From assembly GCA_963729075.1 (NCBI GenBank), contig CAVSMU010000006.1, forward strand, positions 62,001 to 126,000: 64,000 bases of DNA. Reading direction: 5' to 3'. Of the stretch, positions 53,150-61,541 are shown in pieces. The notes below the pieces were generated by a model. That model was not told the DNA's origin. It was given only the letters and a program-made list of their open reading frames with translations, and did no database searches. The number at the start of each line of letters is the position of its first letter. The stretch's first letter is position 1. The stretch is from WHSW01 sp963729075. GTDB taxonomy: Bacteria; Actinomycetota; Thermoleophilia; Solirubrobacterales; 70-9. The translations under genes and the position numbers were made by a program.

Positions 53150-54166
53150 TCAGGTCCACTCGGGGCCGAACAGCGGCGGGCGCGAGACGATCGGCTTCAG
53201 CACCAGCGCCTCGCGGGCGCGGTCGGCGATCCCCCGCGCGGTGAGGCCGAAGTGCTCCATGCAGGCCTCGCCGGTTCCCGACACGCTGAACTCGTCGCCC
53301 ATCCCGACCGCGAAGATCGGCACCGGGTGCTGCTCGGCCGCCACGTGGCGGACCGCGTCGGCGAGCCCGCCGGTCACCCGGTGCTCCTCGGCCGTAACAG
53401 CCACGCCGGTCTTCGAGATCGACTCGAGGACCGGCTCGGAGTGGATCGGCTTGACGATCGAGACGTTGAGCACCTCGGCCTCGACCCCGTCCTCGCGCTC
53501 CAGGGTCTCGGCGGCGTCGAGGGCCCGCCAGACCATGTGGCCGGTGGCGATCAGGCTGATGTCCTTGCCATCGCGGACCACGTCGACCCCGCCGCCGAGG
53601 CTCTCGGGGATCTCGTCGTAGACGATCGGGGTGGAGGGCCGGCCGAAGCGCATGTACATCGGCTCGTCGTTGGCCTCGTAGCTGTCGATCACCGCGCGGT
53701 AGGCCTGGTTGTAGTCGGCGGGAACGACGACCTGCATCCGCGGCATCGCGCGCATCAGGGCGATGTCCTCGATCATCGCGTGCGAGGCGCCGTCCTCGCC
53801 GAGCGAGACGCCGCCGTGCGAGGCGCCGATCCGGACCTTGAGCTCGTTGTGGGCAATCCCGAGGCGCACCTGGTCGTAGGCGCGGCCCGCGGCGAAGATC
53901 GCGAAGGTCGAGGCATAGGGCACCTTGCCGGTCGCCGCCAGCCCGCAGGCCATCGACATCATGTTCGCCTCGGCGGCCCCGCAGTTGAAGAAGCGGTCGG
54001 GGAACCGCTTGCCGAACTTCATCGACTGAGTCGAGACGGCGAGGTCGGCGTCCAGCGCGACGACCTCCTCGTGCGCCTCGCCGAGCTCGACGAGAGCGTC
54101 GCCGTAGGCATGGCGGGTCGCGATCGGCTCGGTCTTAGGAAGCTGGGGCTCCGCCTGCGTGCCCAC
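53150..54166 (-). CDS. Transketolase, C-terminal (pyrimidine and C-domain) subunit
   Basis: The 338-residue subunit carries the pyrimidine-binding domain (DADLAVSTQSMKFGKRFPDR, then GAAEANMMSMACGLAATGK, with the cofactor-activating Glu) and the C-terminal domain. It forms half of a two-subunit transketolase with the product of the gene immediately upstream. I chose GTG 54166, two bases after the upstream stop. Substrates would be ketose and aldose phosphates, though split transketolases also include DXS-like and special pathway enzymes. Confidence 0.9.
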   Translation of the reverse strand: MGTQAEPQLPKTEPIATRHAYGDALVELGEAHEEVVALDADLAVSTQSMKFGKRFPDRFFNCGAAEANMMSMACGLAATGKVPYASTFAIFAAGRAYDQVRLGIAHNELKVRIGASHGGVSLGEDGASHAMIEDIALMRAMPRMQVVVPADYNQAYRAVIDSYEANDEPMYMRFGRPSTPIVYDEIPESLGGGVDVVRDGKDISLIATGHMVWRALDAAETLEREDGVEAEVLNVSIVKPIHSEPVLESISKTGVAVTAEEHRVTGGLADAVRHVAAEQHPVPIFAVGMGDEFSVSGTGEACMEHFGLTARGIADRAREALVLKPIVSRPPLFGPEWT

Positions 54167-54168
54167 CG

Positions 54169-55116
54169 CTACTCCTCGGCCTCGTGGATCGCCTGCGTCT
54201 GGCGCTCGAGCCGCTGCTCGAGCTCCTCGAGGGCCTCGGCGGCGAGCTCGGGGCTCGGCGGCTTGCCGTGGAAGCCGAAGCGCCCCTCCATCGCCGAGAC
54301 GCCCTTCCCCTTCTTGGTCTGGCAGACGATCGCGGCCGGGCGGTCGAGCGTGCGGCTGCGTTCCAGCGCCTCGACGATCGCGGCCATGTCGTGGCCGTCG
54401 ATCTCGACCGCGTCCCAGCCGAACGACTCGAACTTCGCCCGCACGTCGCCGGTGTCCATGACCTCCTCGGTCGTCCCGTCGGTCTGCAGATGGTTGTAGT
54501 CGACGATCGCGGTCAGGTTCGAGACCCCGAAGTGCGGTGCCGCGGCTGCCGCCTCCCAGGTCTGGCCCTCCTGGATGTCGCCGTCGGACAGGAGGCCGAA
54601 CACGTGCGCGGTCTCGGCGAGCCCGTCGAGCCGCACCCCGAGGCAGATGCCGACGCACATCGACAGCCCCTGACCGAGCGAGCCGGTCGAGACCTCGACG
54701 CCCGGGGTGCGCTTCATGTCCGGATGGCCTTGAAGGTGGGCGCCGATCTGCCGCAGGCCCATCAGGTCCTCCCGGGGGAAGTAGCCGGTGTGGGCGAGCG
54801 CGGCGTACTGGATCGGTGCCGCGTGGCCCTTGCAGAGGACGAAGCGGTCGCGCTCGGGCCAGGCGGGGTTCTGCGGGTCGTGGCGCAGCACGCGGTAATA
54901 CAGCGCGGCGACGATGTCGGCGGCCGAGAGCGAGGAGTCCAGGTGCCCGGACTTGGCGACCGCGAGCATCGTCGTGCAGTCGATCCGGAGCACGGTGGCC
55001 CAGCGCTCGAGCTCGGCGATCGTCGGCTGATGCTCCCCCTCGGTGTGGCGCGACGGGGGCTTCGGGTCCGGGACCGGCCTCAGGTGCGTCACGCGGGCGA
55101 GGTTAGCTGACGTCAC
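54169..55116 (-). CDS. Transketolase, N-terminal (TPP-binding) subunit
   Basis: The 315-residue subunit binds thiamine diphosphate through LLSDGDIQEGQTWEAAAAAP and DYNHLQTDG (GDG-to-N motif). It also has KGHAAPIQYAALAHTGYFP and GSLGQGLSMCVGICLGVR. The start is GTG 55116, or GTG 55092 if the first residues are not used. It is in an operon with the C-terminal subunit. Division of transketolase into two polypeptides is common in actinobacteria and archaea. Confidence 0.9.
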   Translation of the reverse strand: MTSANLARVTHLRPVPDPKPPSRHTEGEHQPTIAELERWATVLRIDCTTMLAVAKSGHLDSSLSAADIVAALYYRVLRHDPQNPAWPERDRFVLCKGHAAPIQYAALAHTGYFPREDLMGLRQIGAHLQGHPDMKRTPGVEVSTGSLGQGLSMCVGICLGVRLDGLAETAHVFGLLSDGDIQEGQTWEAAAAAPHFGVSNLTAIVDYNHLQTDGTTEEVMDTGDVRAKFESFGWDAVEIDGHDMAAIVEALERSRTLDRPAAIVCQTKKGKGVSAMEGRFGFHGKPPSPELAAEALEELEQRLERQTQAIHEAEE

Positions 55117-55184
55117 GTTGCGTCAACGTATGGCCCGGGGCGGACGGGACGCGACCCTCCGATCACCGCAAAATGCAGGGACAC

Positions 55185-55865
55185 ATGACAAGACGACTCA
55201 GCCTCGCGGCGGTGGCGTCAATCGCGCTGGCGCTGGGCGCCTGCGGAGACGAGGAGCCGATCCCCCCGCTGACGGCGCCCGAGCCGGAGGCGGGCTCCGA
55301 GGCCCCCGCGACGACGGCGCCGGACGACGGCCCGAGCGCCGGCGAGGATCCCGTCCCGAAGCCGCCAGAGGACAAGCCGTCGGGCCCGGCCGAGAGCGGC
55401 GCCGCCGACCCGCGCGTGACGGAGCTCGAGCGCGAGGCCGAGCGGACGGTGCGCGCCTACGTCGCGGCGCTCGACGCACGCGACGGCGAGCGCGTCTGCG
55501 ACTTGTTCGCACCGGGGGTCACGCTCCCGAACGATCTCGAGCTTCCCGAACGGCGTCCCGGCGGCTGCGGCCCGTCGCTCGAGGCCTCGATCGGCTACCG
55601 CGATCCCCGCGGGCTGCCGGTCTGGGAGGGCGCCGAGGTCGCGGAGATCCGCTCGGTCGAGCTCGAGGGCGGCGGCAAGGGGGCGACGGTGACGGCGACC
55701 GTGATCACCCGGTTCGCGGACCGCGACGAGCCGTCGATCGAGGACGACGTCGTCTATCTGGGTCGCCTCGGAGACGGAGACGCGTGGTGGGTCAGCAAGC
55801 CGAGCGCCACCCTGTATCGCGCGATCGGCGCCGAGGTCCCGCCCTCGGCGCTCACCCCGCCCTGA
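55185..55865 (+). CDS. Putative lipoprotein with NTF2-like domain
   Basis: The 226-residue lipoprotein has a signal peptide ending in lipobox ALGAC, a Pro/Glu/Ala linker of about 65 residues, then a domain (AERTVRAYVAALDARDGERV) typical of extracytoplasmic NTF2-like folds. I chose ATG 55185 because AGGG lies about 5 bases upstream; ATG 55173 is an alternative. The role is unknown. It is divergent from the transketolase genes. Confidence 0.7.
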   Translation: MTRRLSLAAVASIALALGACGDEEPIPPLTAPEPEAGSEAPATTAPDDGPSAGEDPVPKPPEDKPSGPAESGAADPRVTELEREAERTVRAYVAALDARDGERVCDLFAPGVTLPNDLELPERRPGGCGPSLEASIGYRDPRGLPVWEGAEVAEIRSVELEGGGKGATVTATVITRFADRDEPSIEDDVVYLGRLGDGDAWWVSKPSATLYRAIGAEVPPSALTPP

Positions 55866-55887
55866 CGGTCGCGCAACCCGCCTCGAC

Positions 55888-55938
55888 CGAACTGCGTGGA
55901 TCCACGCCCACCCCCCGGGCGTAAACCCACACAGTTCG
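55888..55938. terminator. Three-tier hairpin between convergent genes, likely bidirectional terminator
   Basis: CGAACTG (55888-55894) pairs with CAGTTCG (55932-55938), GTGG with CCAC, and ACGCCC with GGGCGT, enclosing a C-rich loop. The structure lies in the 111-base gap between the lipoprotein gene and the convergent Mau-like operon end, where a shared terminator is expected. T tracts are absent. Confidence 0.55.
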
Positions 55939-55976
55939 AAGAACCACCCGATCGCCCCCTCAGTGACGAAGGGCCA

Positions 55977-57404
55977 CTAGCGCGGCACCGACAGGATCCG
56001 CTGCTGCGGAGCGGTGCCGCTGATCTGGGTGACGTAGGCGCGCCGCTCGGAGAGCGCCGTCGACCAGAGCGTGTCGTGGCGTCGCGAGAGCAGCGTGCGG
56101 CCGTGCCCGCGGCCACCGACGGCGGCGAGCTTCAGCCGGTCGGCGCGCTTGGTGTTGCGGACGTAGAGCAGCGACTTGCCGTGAATCGACGGGTTCGAGA
56201 GACCGTCGACGACCGAGCGCATCAGCGTCGTCTTGGCGCGCTTCTTGCGCTCGGCCCCGAGCAGTCGCTTGATGATCCGGTTCTCGTGCCGGGTCGCCCG
56301 CGCGTAGACCAACCGATTGCCGTCGATGCTGGGTCGGCCGAGCTGGGCGGCGCCTCCCGCGCGCCCGAGTGACCGCTCGGGCCCTGGGTTGGCGGGGTCG
56401 GCGATGTTGCGGGCGCGAAGCAGGTCCCGGCCATTCGTGCGCGCCCGCCATGCGACCCAGCGGCCGGAGATCGCCACCGCGTCGGCATCTGCGGCCGGCA
56501 CTCGGCCGATCACTTCGAGGCTGGTTGCCGAGAGGACCAGGATCTCGTCGTTCAGGACCACGGCGACCCTTCCCTGGCCGGCAGCCGGATCGTGCCCCGG
56601 GAGCGCCGTCCTGTGGCCGTCGCGGCGCAGGAAGGCCGACCCGTCGGGGCGCTCGAAGGCCAGCGCGTCGCCGGCGGGCGCGGGATCGGCGGCGGACTGC
56701 GCCTCGACGTTCGACGCCGTCGCGGGGGCGGTGACGGCGAGCGCCACGGCGGCGCCCAGGAGGGCGAGCCCGTCCCCAACGCGGAAACCCCGGTAGATCG
56801 CCGGGCGGCCCGCCATCGCCTCCGTGACCCGGATGCCCGCCGGCCGGTCGGCGATGGGCGCGACCAGCGTGATCGGCAGGGCCCGTCCGACGGCGAACGC
56901 GAGCCCAACCGCAACGCCAACCGCCGGCTCCCCTACCGCCGCCACGATTCCGGCGAGCGCGAAGACGCCGAATGTGAGGACGAACGTGGTGAAACCGAGG
57001 CCCAGCAGGACGCCGTAGAGGCCCGCGGCGACCGGCATCGGCATCACCCGCCGCCAGTGCTCGGGAAGCTGGCGGCGGACCTGGGGCATGATCGCGGTGC
57101 CTCGCAACTCGGCGAGCGCGGCGGCCAGGGCGAGCGCCGCGGCGAGCGCGTAGGCGAGCCGGTCGCCGGCGCCGTGGACTACCCCGCCGAGCGCGCCAAG
57201 GGCGCCGAACGTCACGACGCCGCCGACGAGCGCGCCGAGTGTGAACGTGAGACAGGCCGCCAGCGTGGTCGAGCGCCCCCCGGTGTGCCCGACGGGCCCG
57301 ATCGTCTCGATCATCGAGAAGCCGCACGGCGACCAGGTCCCGGTCAGCCCGGCGAGGAAGGCGGCGGCAGCGAGTGTGAGCTCGAGGCCGTCCACGCTCA
57401 ACAC
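55977..57404 (-). CDS. CcdA/MauF-like membrane protein fused to a propeller-like domain
   Basis: 475 residues. Residues 1-235 have six membrane segments with GTWSPCGFSMIETIGPVGHT, a CcdA/DsbD-type redox transmembrane signature also found in MauF. The rest is exported beta-rich sequence with repeated blade-like units (VAISGRWVAWRART, SIDGNRLVYARATR, SIHGKSLLYVRNTK). In classical methylamine-utilisation clusters MauF is separate and the large subunit MauB is a propeller. A fusion of the two kinds of domain is unusual. The GTG start overlaps the light-chain-like stop by 7 bases. Confidence 0.65.
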   Translation of the reverse strand: MLSVDGLELTLAAAAFLAGLTGTWSPCGFSMIETIGPVGHTGGRSTTLAACLTFTLGALVGGVVTFGALGALGGVVHGAGDRLAYALAAALALAAALAELRGTAIMPQVRRQLPEHWRRVMPMPVAAGLYGVLLGLGFTTFVLTFGVFALAGIVAAVGEPAVGVAVGLAFAVGRALPITLVAPIADRPAGIRVTEAMAGRPAIYRGFRVGDGLALLGAAVALAVTAPATASNVEAQSAADPAPAGDALAFERPDGSAFLRRDGHRTALPGHDPAAGQGRVAVVLNDEILVLSATSLEVIGRVPAADADAVAISGRWVAWRARTNGRDLLRARNIADPANPGPERSLGRAGGAAQLGRPSIDGNRLVYARATRHENRIIKRLLGAERKKRAKTTLMRSVVDGLSNPSIHGKSLLYVRNTKRADRLKLAAVGGRGHGRTLLSRRHDTLWSTALSERRAYVTQISGTAPQQRILSVPR

Positions 57405-57979
57405 GGCACCTTGGTCTGGAAGTACATGACGCAGAAGACCTTGCGGCCCCGGTAGCAGTAGCCCTCGAGCGCCTCGTCGCCGTTGATCCGCGTGTCGTGG
57501 TGCGCGCAGCAGTCGACGAGCTTTCGCACGTGCCCGCTGCAGCAGCGGTACCAGCCGCCGTCGACCGTGGTCGGAAAGCCGTACCGGTGCCCTGTCTCGT
57601 CACAGACCTTGGTTCGTGGCGCCGGCGGGAGCGGGCGGCCGTCGGGATCCCGGAGGACGTCGCCATGCTCGTTGACCGGCTCGCCCCTGCGGTTGACGCG
57701 CCGGCCCAGGTTGTCCACCGGCTCTCCGTCCGAGGCGCGCAGCGGATACCCGCGGCCGTCGATGCGCGGCATGCCATTCGGGTGTGGACAGGAGCCGGTG
57801 GTGTAGGTGTGGCCGCAGAAGTGGAACGCATCGGCCTCGCCGGGCTTCACCGCCCTTGCCACCAGCCCGCCGGCGGCGATCGCGGTCACCGCACCGCCGA
57901 CACGTGCAAGGAAGCCGCGTCGGGACGTATCGGCCGCGAGCGAGTCCAGCGCCCGCGAGACTCGGTTGCGCTCAGACAC
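57398..57979 (-). CDS. Tat-exported Cys-rich protein resembling methylamine dehydrogenase light chain
   Basis: The 193-residue protein has a twin-arginine signal (SRRGFLARVGG at residues 19-29) and a mature part with ten cysteines, several as pairs (WYRCCSGH, VDCCAHHD). The Cys-pair density and setting beside MauE- and MauF-like genes recall the MauA light chain. Only one tryptophan (W143) is seen, whereas the TTQ cofactor of MauA needs two. The cofactor, if any, must differ, or the resemblance is structural only. The start is GTG 57979, overlapping the upstream gene by 8 bases. Confidence 0.55.
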   Translation of the reverse strand: MSERNRVSRALDSLAADTSRRGFLARVGGAVTAIAAGGLVARAVKPGEADAFHFCGHTYTTGSCPHPNGMPRIDGRGYPLRASDGEPVDNLGRRVNRRGEPVNEHGDVLRDPDGRPLPPAPRTKVCDETGHRYGFPTTVDGGWYRCCSGHVRKLVDCCAHHDTRINGDEALEGYCYRGRKVFCVMYFQTKVPC

Positions 57980-58872
57980 CCACCGCTCCGGCGACGTAAC
58001 GCTCGGCCCGGCGACGCTCGGCGGCGGCCAGCACGCTCTCGAGCTGAGCGAGGTTGTTGAAGGTTCCCTTCGCCAGCACCAGCCCCTCGAGGTCGAAGGC
58101 GACCGCGAACGGGCTCCCCGGTATCCCGAGCTCGGTCCAGACGCCCGCCTCCGCGGCCTCCTCGAACGTCCTGACGGCGATCGACGGCTCGCTCGCGAGC
58201 GTCGCGATCGACGGCTCGAGCGCCCGGCAGACGTGACAGCCCGCGGATGTGAACACGGCGAGCGCGAGCCTGGCATCGGGCGCCGGGTCGAAGCGTGAGA
58301 TCGCCGCGCTGCGCGAGCCGAGGGCCGGGCCCTCCTCTGGGATCTCGAGGGCGGCCTCCGGGCCGAGTCGAAGCCTGAGCATCCCGACCTCGCGGGCCAG
58401 CGCGAGCACCGCGACCGCGAGACCGGCGCACACCAGCAGCGCGAGCCCGAGACCGAGGCCCAGCCACTCGTCGGTGCTCAGATCACCCTCCGGCAGCAGC
58501 GGGAGAGCGGCGAAGGCGACGGCGAGGATCGCGTTGCGGCCCACGGCCGCCCAGCTCACCCTCGACCGGGCGCCGAAGCACGCGCACGGCGCTCCCGCGC
58601 GCCCGCGCAGGATCGCGCCGACCATCGTCGCGGCGAACAGCGCCATGAGCGCCGCCGCGAGCAGTGCCGCGGTCGTCGAGCCGGCGATCACGCCGGCGGC
58701 GAGACCGAGCTCGGTGACGATCAGCAGCGCCCAGGCAACGACCTGCGCACGGGCGCCCCGCGACGCCGAAGGTCGCCATCGCGGCGCGGCTCGACGCGGG
58801 GCTGGCGAGCTTCGCGAGGCTCGCCCCGGCCAGAACCCCACCGAGGACCAATCGCGCCGCCACCTCGAGCAC
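57972..58872 (-). CDS. MauE-type membrane protein fused to a thioredoxin-like domain, one frameshift
   Basis: The GTG at 58872 opens MLEVAARLVLGGVLAGASLAK, the first helix of the DoxX/MauE redox-membrane family, with a CACFG cysteine pair before later helices. After four helices comes a thioredoxin-like domain with FTSAGCHVCRALEP (C-x-x-C) and the cis-Pro region GIPGSPFAVAF, like MauD/TlpA. The frame changes in a GGGG run near 58760; one base less gives exactly 300 codons. In mau operons MauE and MauD are separate proteins that make disulfides in MauA. Confidence 0.72.
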
Positions 58873-58976
58873 GCCGCAACGCTACCAGCGACTGCGATGT
58901 ACTCGCCCGGGCGGCGCCGACGTCGGCTGCCGCCCGGGCTCGTTCGTTCTTACGGGCGAGGTGCTACTCGTTTGCC

Positions 58977-60011
58977 CTAGCCGATCGCGACCATTCGCTC
59001 GATCGGCACCCGGGCGCGCTCGGCGACGTCGGCGGCGACCTTGACCTCGACCTCGAGGTCACGCAGCGAGTCGCGCACCTTGGGCAGCGTGATCATCTTC
59101 ATGTACTTGCAGAACGCCATGCGGTTGGCCTCGATCAGGCGCGCCTGCGGCGCGGCCTGCTGCAGCGGATAGAGCATCCCGGTCTCGGTGGCGACGATGA
59201 ACTCGCCCTCGGGATGGGCCTCGACGTGCTTCAGCATCCCCGAGGTCGAGAGCATGTGCACGCCCTCGGCGTCGACGTCACCGGAGGCGACGTACTCCAT
59301 CGCCTGGGTCGAACAGCCGCACTCGGGGTGGATCAGGAACTCCGCGCCGGGGTGCTCGGCGCGGGTGCGGACGATGTCGTCGGGGCGGATGCCGGCGTGC
59401 ACGTGACACTCGCCGTCCCACACGTGGAAGCGCCGGTAACGCTCCGGGTCCTCGGTGAGACCGGTCTCGCGGGCGACGAACGAGCCGAGCCACATGTCGG
59501 GGCCGAAGAGGATCTCGGTGTCTGGTCCGTGGGTCCGCCAGATGTGCTCGACCACGCTGACGGCGTTCGAGGAGGTGCAGCAGTAGTCGGTCTCCGCCTT
59601 GACCTCGGCCGAGGTGTTCACGTACATCACGACCACGGCGCCGGGGTGCTCCGCCTTCCAGGCGCGCAGCTGGTCGGCGTCGATCGAGTCCGAGAGGGAG
59701 CAGCCGGCATTCGGGTCGGGGATCAGGACCGTCTTGTCCGGCGAGAGGATCGAGGCGGTCTCGGCCATGAAGTGAACCCCGCAGAAGACGATCACGTCGG
59801 CGTCGGTCGAGGCGGCGCGCCGCGACAGACCGAGCGAGTCGCCCATGTGGTCGGCGACGTCCTGGACCTCGGGCACCTGGTAGTTGTGGGCGAGGATGAC
59901 CGCGTTGCGCTCCTTCGCGAGCGCGCGCACCTCCTCGGACATGCGCCGGATCTCCTCCGCAGGCAGCTCCGGATGTGTCTGGGGCTGGACCGTCGGCAGT
60001 TCGACCGCCAT
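58977..60011 (-). CDS. nadA: Quinolinate synthase
   Basis: The 344-residue enzyme has three conserved cysteines for its 4Fe-4S cluster (VIVFCGVHFMAETA, DYCCTSSNAV, HPECGCSTQAMEY). It also has NADA motifs ILAHNYQVPEVQDVAD and DPNAGCSLSDSID. It condenses iminoaspartate with dihydroxyacetone phosphate in de novo NAD synthesis. AAAGGA lies 8 bases before the ATG at 60011. nadC is encoded at 61542 with unrelated genes between, and nadB is not in the window. Confidence 0.96.
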   Translation of the reverse strand: MAVELPTVQPQTHPELPAEEIRRMSEEVRALAKERNAVILAHNYQVPEVQDVADHMGDSLGLSRRAASTDADVIVFCGVHFMAETASILSPDKTVLIPDPNAGCSLSDSIDADQLRAWKAEHPGAVVVMYVNTSAEVKAETDYCCTSSNAVSVVEHIWRTHGPDTEILFGPDMWLGSFVARETGLTEDPERYRRFHVWDGECHVHAGIRPDDIVRTRAEHPGAEFLIHPECGCSTQAMEYVASGDVDAEGVHMLSTSGMLKHVEAHPEGEFIVATETGMLYPLQQAAPQARLIEANRMAFCKYMKMITLPKVRDSLRDLEVEVKVAADVAERARVPIERMVAIG

Positions 60012-60078
60012 CGCGATTCCTTTCCTATGTTCGCCGGTCCGTGCCAGTCCGCAGCGCTGGCCTCAAACCGGGCGAATG

Positions 60079-60093
60079 AACTGCGGCACAGTT
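60079..60093. promoter_or_regulatory. Palindrome in the nadA/fpg divergent promoter
   Basis: AACTG-N5-CAGTT at 60079-60093 is the only clear dyad in the 98-base gap between the divergent nadA and Fpg-family starts. It may be a binding site for a NAD-biosynthesis or DNA-damage regulator. No regulator gene is nearby. Confidence 0.3.
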
Positions 60094-60109
60094 TACTGAG
60101 GTAGATCTC

Positions 60110-60967
60110 ATGCCGGAGATCCCAGAAGTCGAGATCACCACGCGCCGGCTCGGCGCGGCGCTGGCCGGCGCCGCGGTCGAGTCGACCCTGGCGCCGGGGA
60201 TGGTGGCGATGAAGACCGTGACCCCCCCGCTCGACTCCCTGGTGGGCCAGACGATCGAGGGCGCGCGGCGGATCGGCAAGATGCCGGTGATCGAGTTCGC
60301 CGGCGCCGACGGGCGCTGGGATCTGCTCGTCCACCTGATGTCGGCCGGCCGCCTGCAGGTGTTCGACAAGCGCGCGTCGCTCAAGGACCGCCGCTCGCGG
60401 GTCCTGATCCGGCTCGCCGACGGCCGGGAGCTGCGCCTGCGCGAGTTCGGGACCAAGCAGCGCGCCTGGGCCAAGCTGCTCGCCGATGGCGAGGTCGAGC
60501 GCGACGAGATGGTCGCCACGCTGGGCCCGGAGGCCTGGCCGGCGCCGCCGCTGGAGGCGCTTGCAGCGGCTGTCGATCAACCCCGACACCTGCATCCGCT
60601 GCTTCGCGACCAGCGGGCGATCGCCGGGATCGGCCGCAGCTGGGTGGACGAGATCCTCTGGGAGGCCCGCCTGTCGCCGTTTCGGAAGGGAAGCGAGCTG
60701 ACCTCGGAGGAGGTCGAGCGGCTCTACGACGGGCTCGCCGTGCTCGGTGCGGCGATCGACCACTACGAGGACGTGATCGGCGAGCAGGTGCCCGACAAGC
60801 TGCCGATGCCGTTGAAGGTCCACCGGCGCGAGGGCGAGCCGTGCCCGCGCTGTGGGACGACGATCGAGGCCGTCTACTTCGCCGAGCACCAGACCAACTA
60901 CTGCCCCGCCGAGCAGACCGGCGGCCGGGTCCTCAAGGACCGCCGCCTCTCACGGCTGCTGAAGTGA
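60110..60967 (+). CDS. Fpg/Nei-family DNA glycosylase
   Basis: The 285-residue protein begins MPEIPEVEITTRRL, with the catalytic Pro-Glu after Met removal. It has the helix-two-turn-helix block (DQRAIAGIGRSWVDEILWEARLSPFR). The C-terminal zinc finger starts CPRCG but ends YCPAEQT, so the fourth zinc cysteine is a glutamate. It removes oxidised bases by bifunctional glycosylase/AP lyase chemistry. Fpg versus Nei8 subtype cannot be set from sequence alone. It is divergent from nadA. Confidence 0.88.
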   Translation: MPEIPEVEITTRRLGAALAGAAVESTLAPGMVAMKTVTPPLDSLVGQTIEGARRIGKMPVIEFAGADGRWDLLVHLMSAGRLQVFDKRASLKDRRSRVLIRLADGRELRLREFGTKQRAWAKLLADGEVERDEMVATLGPEAWPAPPLEALAAAVDQPRHLHPLLRDQRAIAGIGRSWVDEILWEARLSPFRKGSELTSEEVERLYDGLAVLGAAIDHYEDVIGEQVPDKLPMPLKVHRREGEPCPRCGTTIEAVYFAEHQTNYCPAEQTGGRVLKDRRLSRLLK

Positions 60968-60974
60968 CGGCGTC

Positions 60975-61496
60975 TCAGCGCCGCAGCAGCCGGCGGGTGA
61001 TCGCCTGGCCGATGGTCAGCGGATGGTTGAACACGGTCGCGATCCGTCCCCTGAGGCTCAGTGGGTCGTGGGCGATCCCGAGCTGGCGCAGGATCGTCGC
61101 CGCGTCGAAGTAGACGCGCTCGCAGACCAGCCTCTCGTCCTCGAACAGAAACAGGGCGCAGAAGCGCATCTCGAACTCGCGCCCGGTCGGCGGCAGCCCG
61201 CGGAAGGGACCCAGGTGGGTTCCGTAGAGCATCGCTTCGACGATCACGGCGTCGTCAGCGTGGTGGAGGGCGATCAGCTCGTTGCGCTGATCCGGGAACG
61301 CGGCGCGGGTCTCCTCGAAGTAGGCGGCCACCTCGCGGCGCCCGTCATGGACGTCGCCGGTCGCGATCAGCTCGTAGCGCGGGTGATCGAAGGTGCCGAG
61401 GGTGACGTCGAACTGGTGCCGGTTCTCGGACTCCATGTGCTCGATGACGGTCGTCTCCCGCTTCTCGCGCACCGCCTTCGCCGGCCCGGTCGCCAT
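60975..61496 (-). CDS. SnoaL-like/ester-cyclase family protein
   Basis: The 173-residue NTF2-fold protein resembles the ester-cyclase/SnoaL polyketide-cyclase-like group (ATGDVHDGRREVAAYFEETR, then FRGLPPTGREFEMRFCALF). It has longer flanks than the other three NTF2-like proteins here. It is convergent with the glycosylase gene. No polyketide synthase lies in the window, so a polyketide role is unsupported. Confidence 0.78.
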   Translation of the reverse strand: MATGPAKAVREKRETTVIEHMESENRHQFDVTLGTFDHPRYELIATGDVHDGRREVAAYFEETRAAFPDQRNELIALHHADDAVIVEAMLYGTHLGPFRGLPPTGREFEMRFCALFLFEDERLVCERVYFDAATILRQLGIAHDPLSLRGRIATVFNHPLTIGQAITRRLLRR

Positions 61497-61541
61497 CCGC
61501 GCTGAGCCTATCCCCTCGAGTCGCCAACGGCGAGCGCGCGC

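Noticed and set aside
53150..55116. Broken transketolase gene
   Set aside because: The two parts have separate starts, a 2-base gap and complete domains. This is the well-known split form.
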